NCBI RefSeq assembly: GCF_932294415.1
Contig: NC_065545.1
Span: 20,529,357-20,593,356 of the forward strand
Direction of reading: 5' to 3'
Origin: Quercus robur
Taxonomy: Eukaryota > Streptophyta > Magnoliopsida > Fagales > Fagaceae
Length of the DNA: 64,000 bases
The notes beneath the pieces are model-generated. The model had not been told where the DNA came from. It did no database searches and worked only from the letters and a program-made list of their open reading frames with translations. Below, piece by piece: positions 56,125 to 64,000 of this stretch. Position numbers and translations under genes: made by a program. Position 1 is the first letter of the stretch. Every line of letters begins with the position of its first letter.

Positions 56125-56183
56125 AAGTTTACTATTATATATATATATATATTTTTTTTGGTAAACAAGTTTACTATTATATA
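56125..56183 (-). mobile_element. poly(A)-tail-only insertion scar K
   Basis: The 17-bp repeat AAGTTTACTATTATATA at 56125-56141 and 56167-56183 surrounds an (AT)n plus T run ending GGTAAAC. On the minus strand this is GTTTACC then the tail, the same junction as the scar at 39300, suggesting a common template family. Confidence 0.7.
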
Positions 56184-57065
56184 ATTCAATATAAACTATC
56201 TACCAAAACCATATACTATATCCAAACTTCACGAGCTCTACCTAGTGCACATAGCAAGTTGCCACGTGACACAGTGTTTTCCACACTACAAGTAGACTGG
56301 TGGTGGAACTATTAGAGAGTTGAGCTTTCTTGCAGAATAGCTAGAAGTTGTATAGGATGACTATTGCTAATGCTAAGTCCTATTCTATAGTAGCCAATAA
56401 AATATACATATGACCCATGATACTTTGATTGGAAAAGAATATTACTGTTCAAAAATTTTATATGATTTTTTCCACGCAGTTTGTGTCGGCGTGATTTTTG
56501 ATCAGATCTTGTGAGTCTGAGTGAGCTAGAGGGCTTGCTTGCTGCCATGCATGCTCCACGGAATCATATAAGAATATAATCAGAGCCAAAACAGTTGAAT
56601 CATCTAATAATCGTACAGAAGTTTGGATTCATATATATATGAAAAAACAAACAAGTTTTTAGAAAAAAAATATTAAACCGTAGGTTAATTTTATTTGAAT
56701 CATCAATCTGAACATTTATTGATTTTCATCAAATAACATATTTTATTTCAAATACTGCACTTTTATTCAAGAGCCTTTACATATTTTGATTTAAATCCCA
56801 GAAAGAAGCAATGAAAAGTCATATTCAAGGGTTATTTATTTATTTTTCATTCTTAAAAAAAAAAGTCTTAATATTTAAGTTAGGCCTACTTAAATTAAAT
56901 TGTGGTCAGATTCATTCCCTAATATATTTGCATATTTCTCATTTATGATCTACATCGAGTACTATGTCTTTCAAACAATTTTTTTTTTTTCATGAATTCT
57001 TATATATATATATAAAAATAAAATTGAGTGTTTGGTTAAAGTTAAACCAAATAAAATGATGTACC

Positions 57066-57108
57066 AACAGCTAAATAATTTTGTTTTGTTTTTAACAGCT
57101 AAATAATT
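57066..57108 (-). mobile_element. poly(A)-tail-only insertion scar L
   Basis: The 15-bp repeat AACAGCTAAATAATT at 57066-57080 and 57094-57108 surrounds only TTGTTTTGTTTTT. The insert is pure tail-like sequence with two G's (two C's in an A tail on the minus strand). Confidence 0.6.
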
Positions 57109-57969
57109 CAAATATTGATAATCATTTTTTTTTTGTTCTCAAATAGAGTTCTATTCTAATTTAATTTAAGTGTATATATGTGTAAAGCTTTTTTTTTTTG
57201 AAGATTTGAATTTCAACCCTTACCTCTTACACCTCATAAATACTTGTGAAATAATTATGATGCCAAGAATACACTGTAGTAATCACATGATCAATTATCA
57301 GTTCTAGACTAATTGTAACTATTTTTGGCATTTAGTTTTCTACTTATGGTTGTACTCATTGCTCAGTGCTTACTTTAATGCCAGTTGTACCTTACGTTTG
57401 TGTGTGTGAGCAATCAGTCTTCCTGAGTCAAAATATAGTTTGATACAAATGCAAATAAAGATTTTGAACGTATTATTGGTGTTACAAAAATGAAAATAAA
57501 AAACGATTTTCAAGTTTAAAATGGAAAGAAAATTGTACAAATAAAATAAGAAGGACTATCATTAATTGTTTGACCCAAATGAAAAGTATCAATAAATCTT
57601 GCACACGAGGCTCATCGAATCATGGTCCGCCCTCCACGCATGTGTGCCAAGTGTTAACCTTATAATAATATGGGATAGCATGCATAATAATTAACCGAAG
57701 ATCCAAACATGGTATTCATCACAAGCAGACTATATATGCATCTTCTTCCTAGAAGTTCTTCCACCACTTCCTCTTCTTCAGCAATATTCTCAAGATCCCA
57801 TGGACACAACAGAATAACATGTTAAACTTAATTGCATTAATCTCGAGACCTTGGCTATGGCTAGCTATGACTTTTTTGGGTTGAAAGTTTGCTACTCTAT
57901 AATCAAGGAGGAGACAAAGATTATTAATTCCAATGGTCCCCCAAACAATAAATAACAGTATTTAAAAAT

Positions 57970-58023
57970 AAAATCCTGCTTTTTTTTTTTTTTTTTTTGA
58001 GAATCCAAAAAATCCTGCTTTTG
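57970..58023 (-). mobile_element. poly(A)-tail-only insertion scar M
   Basis: The 14-bp repeat AAAATCCTGCTTTT at 57970-57983 and 58010-58023 surrounds a T run then GAGAATCCAA, so on the minus strand TTGGATTCTC then the A tail. The exact T-tract edge is ambiguous because the repeat itself ends in T's. Confidence 0.65.
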
Positions 58024-59104
58024 AAGGTTGATATCACGAGGGATATATATATTTATATATTAATTCATGAAAATATGAAAGATTTCTATAAGCCCCACTA
58101 CCTAGTTGGGTGCACGAATTTTATTTTATTTTATTTTTCTCTTTGTAGGTTTTGTATAGTTAAATAGATATATTCATAGTTAGATAAGTGATTTGAGTTT
58201 ATATTAATCTTACATAAATAAAAAAATCAATTAATTTTTTAATATGATAATAAAGAATAATTAACATGAAATAAATGCTCTAAGTTTGGTATTTATCTTT
58301 TTATTTTTATTTTTATTTTTTATATTTAAAGAAGCTATCCAATTACTTAATTTGATCATTTCGAGGGTCACTTGACATATTACATGCGAAGGTTGTCACT
58401 TGTCATACCACATTTCTACAAGCATAAATAGCATTTGAAATTAAGGAGAATTGAAGTAAATTCTCAACATGGATTAAAAAAAAAAGGAATTCAATTCACC
58501 AACAAAGGAAAGAAAAATGGTAGCTAGAAGCAAACAAAGTGGAATAAAAGAAAAAAAAATCGTGGTCTTCAGTTACATCTTGTTTATCACTATATATGTT
58601 CAACATTTTAGTTCTGTAAAATCTCGTGACTTGTCGGCCAGACACTGAAAATCCCAATTAGCTTTTTAAAAAAGTAGATTTTCCTTCTTCCTAAGTTGAC
58701 ACAAGCAAACAAAATCTCCACTATTTATGAATCAACATTTTGTGAATTTATTAGTCAGTTCTACAGCGAAGGATTCCCAACACCTGAAGGGCAAAGTGTC
58801 CTGGCCTTGAATCAATTTATCAATTTGTTTTAAGTGAAAAGTCCGCTGTCTCTAACTAGTCATTTCGTGAAAAAAAAAATTCATTATATTTGCAAAATTG
58901 AAAAAGATCCATTATTGTTCCACTGATTGCACGGATGGTCTTAGGAAAATTGGAACCATTAATGGAGTTATATAAAGTACAGAGAACTAGCTACACTGAG
59001 AAGAATATGCTCTTGCGCGCAGTCAAGTAAAATGACAGCATAACCAACATATATACTTGCATGATTGAAATAATGCCAGATGGCTAGCTAATAGGCTAAT
59101 CAAG

Positions 59105-59147
59105 AAGTACTCAGTCTTCTCTCCAAAAAAAAAAAAAAGTATTCAGT
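59105..59147 (+). mobile_element. Probable poly(A)-tail-only insertion scar
   Basis: AAGTACTCAGT at 59105-59115 and AAGTATTCAGT at 59137-59147 (one mismatch) flank CTTCTCTCC plus an A run. Same layout as the perfect examples, with plus orientation. Confidence 0.5.
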
Positions 59148-59932
59148 AATTTAGTTTGGGAGTTTATGAAATAATTAATGAAATAGAATGAAAATAATAG
59201 ATTATAAATAAATGAAATGAAGTGAATTAGTATTCTTTTGTAATATTGCAGTGTAGGAGTTCATATAAAAAAGAAAATTAATAAAATAAATGTATATTTC
59301 TCTCATTATGCTGATTACATTTTATTTGTGTATTTAAGAGATGATGATAAAACATGAACTCCCTTCAATTTACGAGGGGAGTGAATCGTTTCATCTTTTT
59401 TTTTTTTTTTGGAAGAATGTATATATGGGAATGTAGTATTATTTCATACACTTTTCATTTATTCCTATAAATTAAACTCTCAAATAAAGTAACATATGGC
59501 AGACCTATCTACACCTAACTTGATCGAGTTAGTCTATATATGATTGTTCCTGATTTCCTTCTATAAACAATAGCATTGTACAATTGTTTTAGACATATTA
59601 ATATTACTCTCTCTCTCTCTCTCTAAGGAGAGTTAGGTTTCTTTTAGGGTATGGTTGGTGTGAGTCGGTTGATATTGACCTGTTGCATATTGTATGCATG
59701 CTTAAATTAGGTCAATGAATTGAGATGGAGAGGGTTAGGTTAATTTGTATGTTGTGTTTCCCACTTTCCCATAGTAAAACGTGGAAATTAACTTACGTAG
59801 GAAGGGTTTTGGAGGAGACAAGAATTAAATGTAAAGAGAGTGATAGACAGCTCCGTGGTGTTATTATGCAGGAATAGAAGAAGACAGAAAAAACCAAGCA
59901 GAGACAAGATCTTATCATAATCTGTATGATAT

Positions 59933-59971
<39 letters not shown>

Positions 59972-60259
59972 GCACACGAGTGCAAGAGATCTGAAAACAT
60001 GGCAAGATGGGTGTGATGTGAATGTGAACTGGTAATTTGGGATGCTAGTCAAAGGGAACTTGTATTTTAATGTTTTACTCTATGTTTTTGTTATCTTTGA
60101 AATTCAGATATTGAGTCAAAGAGTCAAGTTCCTATTACTTGGACTTGCAGTCAATATACATATATAAACCATATATATAAAATAAAAAATAAAACAAGTG
60201 GAAAAATTCTCCTTGCAATAGGAGCTCTCCTTCTCGTGGATACGAGGTCTATTTCCCTT

Positions 60260-63200
60260 AGGGTTTCTAGGATAGAATGGAAAAGCAGATTTTCGGATTG
60301 CTTGGTAACTATCTTGGAACACATGCTTCGGATCATCTTCCTTTGCTTATGCAAACAAAAATGAATAAGGTGTTAAGGGGTAGGAGTGCACGTAGCTTTA
60401 AATTTGAGGAGAATTGGTTAATGTTATATGAATGTGAGAAGGTTGTAGAGGAGGCATGGGTTGGTGGAGGGAGGCTGGAGTTAGCCTTGGTGACTATTAA
60501 AGAAAAAAAAAATGTGGGGCTGATTTGAATGCTTGGGGCTCTTCAAAGACGCAACTTGAGACTGAGGAAATTAAAAAGTTGCAAAAAAAGGGTGGAGCAA
60601 TTACTTTATGGTGATCAAACAGAAGAAGCAAATGTTGAATTCTTGGAGGCAGGCAAAAAATTGGATGGTTTTCTCCTTAAACAAGAAATTTTTTGGCACC
60701 AACGATCAAGAGTATCATGGCTGAAATATGGTGACAAGAACTCAAAATTTTTTCATTCAAAGGCCACTCAATGGCATAGAAGAAATTTTGTCCATGGCCT
60801 TCACAATAATCAGCAACAATGGGTGGAAGAAATTGAAGATATTGCAGATGTGGCAACTGATTATTTTGAGACATTGTTTAATTCAAAGGGGAATGAGCAG
60901 ATGGATGACTGTCTTAATATAGTAAACCACAGAGTTACTCCGGAAATGCTAGAGGAGTTGTCCAGAGATTATATAGCAGAGGAGATAAAAGTAGCGTTGT
61001 TCTAGATGGGACCAACAAAGGCTCCTTGATTAGATGGTATGAATGCTCTCTTTTACTAAAAATTTTGGCATATTGTGGGTATTGATGTGGTTGCTACTGT
61101 ATTAGATTTTATGCATTCTGGTACCATGCCATTCGATATTAATTATACAAACATTGTTCTGATTCCAAAGGTCAAGTCACTTGAAAAGATGTCTGATTAT
61201 AGGCCCATCAGTTTATGTAATGTCATCTTTAAAATTATTTTTAAGGTGTTGGCAAACAGATTAAAAATTATTTTGCCTCAAATGATATCACCTACTCAGA
61301 GTGCTTTTGTTCCTGGTCGTTTGATCACTGATAATATTTTGGTTGCATATGAATCGTTGCATTCCATGCATTGAAAAAGGACTGGAAAAAGGGGATCTAT
61401 GGCCCTAAAATTGGATGTTAGTAAGGCATATGACAGGGTAGAGTGAGATTTTTTGAAGGGTATGATGGCTAGACTAGGTCTTCCTGATGTTTGTGTGGAT
61501 AGAGTCATGACTTGTGTAATGACCCCATCTTTTTTAGTGCGGATTAGTGGGAGAGCCTATGATAGTATTACACCATCTAGAGGACTCCGGCAGGGTGATC
61601 CTTTGTCGCCTTGTTTCTGATTTGTGTAAAAAGGTTTTCCTCATTACTTGCAAAGGCTGAAAGGGAGGGATATATTCATGGGGTGTCTATTTGTAGGAGA
61701 GCTCCTACAATTAGCCATCTTTTGTTTCTTGATGATTTGTTATTATTTTTTTGTGTTAACCAGGAGGAAGTCTAAGCTATTTTTGATGTGTTACAAGTTT
61801 ATGCAACATCCTTCGATCAATGCATTAATTTTGAAAAGTCTTCTGTCTTCTTCAGCAGTAATACTAATGTGGATCAGAAGGAGAGAATTAAAGCAGCACT
61901 GGGCATTAGAGAGTTGGACCGGTTTGAGTCATACCTTGGGCTTCCTACTTTGATTTGCAGATCTAAAAATCAAGCTTTTTCCTATCTTAAGGATAGAGTT
62001 TGGAAGATAATTTAGGGCTCGAAGGGCCAATTGTTATCAAGAGCAGGTAAGGAGGTTCTTATTAAAGCAGTTGCACAATCGATACCTACATATACTATGG
62101 TAGTAATACTGATGTGGATCAGAAGGAGAGAATTAAAGCAGTACTAGGCATTAGAGAGGTGGACCGGTTTGAGTCATACCTTGGGCTTTTTACTTTGATT
62201 TGCAGATCTAAAAATCAAGCTTTTTCCTATCTTAAGGATAGAGTTTGGAAGATAATTCAGGGCTGGAAGGGCCATTGTTATCAAGAGTAGGCAAGGAGGT
62301 TCTTATTAAAGCAGTTGCACAATTGATACCTACATATACTATGGTAGTATTTCAATCGCCTAGGAAGCTTTGTGATGATTTAAATGCAATGTGTACTAGA
62401 TTTTGGTGGGGACAGGTGCGTAGTAAAAGAAAAATACATTGGAAAAGTTAGAAGGCCCTATCTCAATCAAAAAAGGAAGGTGGCATGGGTTTTCAGGACA
62501 TAAGATGCTTCAATCTAGCTATGTTGGCAAAACAAGGATGGAGGTTATTGCAGGAGAATGGGTCCTTGTTATATGAATGTTTTAAAGCTAGATATTTTCC
62601 TAGCAGTACATTCTTGGAGGCTACTGATGTTCCCAACAGTTCATAAGTATGGAAAAGCTTGATAGCAGGGCAATCAATTTTGCAGAAGGGTTGTTGTTGG
62701 AGGGTGGGAAATGGAGTTAGCATAAGGGTGGTTAAGGATAGGTGGATCCCGAACTATCCAACAAATAAGGTTTTGCACCCACCACTTGATGAGGACAAGG
62801 AGTGGCGAGTTGCAAATATTATAGATCGAAGTACTCGTGACTGGAACAAGGAACTTATTGCTACCAATTTTCATCGAGATGACATGGAGGCCATTTTACG
62901 AATTCCATTGAGTAGAAGGTGGGTGCAGGATACCTTGATGTGGCTCCATACCAAAAATGGATATTATTCAATGCATTCGGGATATTATATAGCTTGTAGC
63001 TTGCAACAGCAGGATAGTAGATGACTTGAAGGATCGAGTTTGAAGAAGGGTGAGATGGAATGCCAAAATAATGGAAGTATAAGGTGCCGAATAAAATAAA
63101 AGCATTTGGGTGGAGAATGTGTCAAAATATTTTGCCTACAACGGAGAACTTATTTCACTGAAAGGTTGTGGAGGATAAGGGGTGTGAGGTATGCAAGCAA

Positions 63201-63402
63201 GAGGTGGAATCAGTAATACATGTGATGTGGGAGTGTGGTGTAGCCCTAGATGTTTGGGCTAGAAGTAGGATCAGTTTACAGAAGTGTCCCACGTTAATGG
63301 GTGATATGGTGAAGTTATTTGAGTGGTTAGTGGATCGATTAGCTGAGGAAGATATGGAGCTGTTTTTAGTTCAGTGTTGGGTGTTAGGACATATGTAAAT
63401 TA
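60260..63402 (+). pseudogene. L1 (LINE) ORF2 remnant: endonuclease end, reverse transcriptase, zf-RVT
   Basis: It begins with the end of the endonuclease domain (SDHLPLL near 60330). The linker follows (RVSWLKYGDKNSKFFHSKAT). The reverse transcriptase comes next: IVLIPKVKSLEKMSDYRPISLCNVIFK, ILPQMISPTQSAFVPGR, LDVSKAYDRVE, GLRQGDPLSP and HLLFLDDLLLF. The last is the catalytic box, with Leu-Asp-Asp where FADD is usual. Further on are RFWWGQVRSKRKIHWKS, LRIPLSRRWVQDTLMWLHTKNGYYS and the cysteine-rich CEVCKQEVESVIHVMWECG. At least ten stops or shifts break it. A 245-bp tandem duplication lies inside. Its 3' part, which should continue to an RNase H and an A tail, is cut off by a copia LTR at 63403. 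Confidence 0.88.
61857..62346. repeat. 245-bp tandem duplication inside the L1 pseudogene
   Basis: The segment beginning 'agtaatact.atgtggatcag' at 61857 recurs from 62102, ending at about 62346. The copies differ at roughly a dozen sites plus a small indel. The unit encodes the region just after the RT catalytic box. 245 is not a multiple of three, so the duplication itself breaks the frame. Confidence 0.88.
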
Positions 63403-64000
63403 TGTTAGGAACATATGTCAAATATAGAATTGACTAATCCTTTGAAAAAATGCATTTTACTTGTAATTGGGTAAATCTAGGATGAGTTTAGTACTTCAAG
63501 GAACAAAAGTTCAAGTCTAGTATTGAAGCCATGCAAATCTGTCCCAAAAAAAAAAAAAAAACAAGTGAAGAAGTGCTGATTCAAGAAGTGCTAATTCATT
63601 AAAGCTCGATAGCTCTCGATAGCTCGCAAGTGAAGAAGTGTTGATTCCTTGATAGCTTGCAACAGATATGAAAATTAGTTTTTCAAATATGATTTTCAAC
63701 CTATGCTTATGTATTTGTGTAGGGTTTCTTTTTTCACAACCCTAGACATATATAAAGCTTATTTTAAAGGCCGTCACATAAGAGAATATAAGGAGAACAC
63801 ATGCAAAAAGTGACCGATACCTTATTCTCTCTAAAAGAAGCTACTGCGTCTTTGCGCCTTAGGGTTTTGTAACCAAGTACTTCTTGATCTTCATTGTTGA
63901 TGAAGTGAAGAACTTTGCAGCCAACAATCTTCTTTAAGTTGGTGTGTTAGTCACGCATTGGGAGCCGTGCATCTTTAGTTAGTCACATACTGGAATCCGG
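63403..64000 (+). mobile_element. Copia LTR, cut by the window end
   Basis: Starts TGTTAGGAACATATGTC right after the L1 sequence and runs off the window. It is homologous, in plus orientation, to the LTR at 49517-50455, ending here at the part that corresponds to about 49880 in that copy. It carries its own A run (63545-63561) and a local tandem repeat of 'aagtgaagaagtg.tgattc' with 'gatagctc' units (63562-63660). Whether a full element or a solo LTR follows cannot be seen. Confidence 0.78.

Larger units (their letters stand above)
54705..60259. other. AT-rich intergenic DNA
   Basis: Over 5 kb without a convincing gene, apart from one possible exon (55846-55999). It contains a 49-base A run (55569-55617), several (AT)n tracts, a (GA)n tract at 59936-59968, and four insertion scars (56125-56183, 57066-57108, 57970-58023 and a weaker one at 59105-59147). 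Confidence 0.5.

Noticed and set aside
56312..56548. Minus-strand frame starting MAASKPSSSLRLTRSDQKSR
   Set aside because: The first 30 residues look plausible, but the rest is AT-rich noncoding and no splice junction to a second exon is convincing. It is kept only as a possible partner of 55846-55999.
57720..57800. Minus-strand Glu-rich stretch (NIAEEEEVVEELLGRR)
   Set aside because: Short, from a CTTC-rich plus-strand sequence, with no start, splice or homologue recognised.
1..64000. CRISPR arrays, rRNA genes, operons and tRNA genes
   Set aside because: Nothing resembling these was seen by eye. The tRNA check was not exhaustive, and a covariance-model scan would be needed to exclude small RNA genes.

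Overview
This window is nuclear DNA from a flowering plant, most likely a woody eudicot. The evidence is spliced genes with GT-AG introns, AT-rich spacers, and many nested plant transposons (gypsy, copia, L1, Harbinger, Helitron-like). Fagales is only a guess from the look of the repeats. Exons were assembled by hand from splice signals, reading-frame closure and family knowledge; no search was run.

Three host genes can be assembled completely. A P/U-type cyclin (+, coding 7102-8113, two exons, 220 aa) has a long 5' leader intron. A chloroplast circularly permuted GTPase of the DAR GTPase 3 type (-, 22119-17348, nine exons, 371 aa) has a likely GC-AG first intron. An ARM-repeat/BTB protein of the ARIA type (-, 31289-24909, nineteen exons, 708 aa) lies upstream of it on the same strand. 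In all three the exons sum to an exact codon multiple with one terminal stop. They share no obvious pathway.

The rest is mostly mobile DNA. From left to right: a 1.3-kb TIR element with TTA duplications (1894-3184); a solo LTR with a perfect 5-bp duplication (10899-12814); a decayed RPA-like gene (13596-15937) split by a 1.4-kb TIR element and followed by a Helitron-type hairpin plus CTAG end (16191-16217); a copia scrap (32185-32376); a 5'-truncated L1 with target-site duplication (32678-33214); a two-LTR element with no recognisable gag-pol (33325-37952); a 6.1-kb PIF/Harbinger element with a broken transposase gene and a convergent broken Myb-like gene (39524-45652); a gypsy chromovirus with GAATT duplications (46278-54699), which carries a nested Tourist-like MITE and a nested piece of a copia element; and an L1 reverse-transcriptase pseudogene (60260-63402), cut by another copy of the same copia LTR family that runs off the window end.

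The most unusual pattern is a set of at least thirteen tiny insertions spread across the window. Each is little more than an A or T tract with a few extra bases, and each is flanked by perfect 11-19 bp direct repeats. They look like retroposition events in which almost only the poly(A) tail was copied. A second oddity is a C25 tract and a G25 tract in the two introns around exon 7 of the GTPase gene, which could pair in the pre-mRNA.
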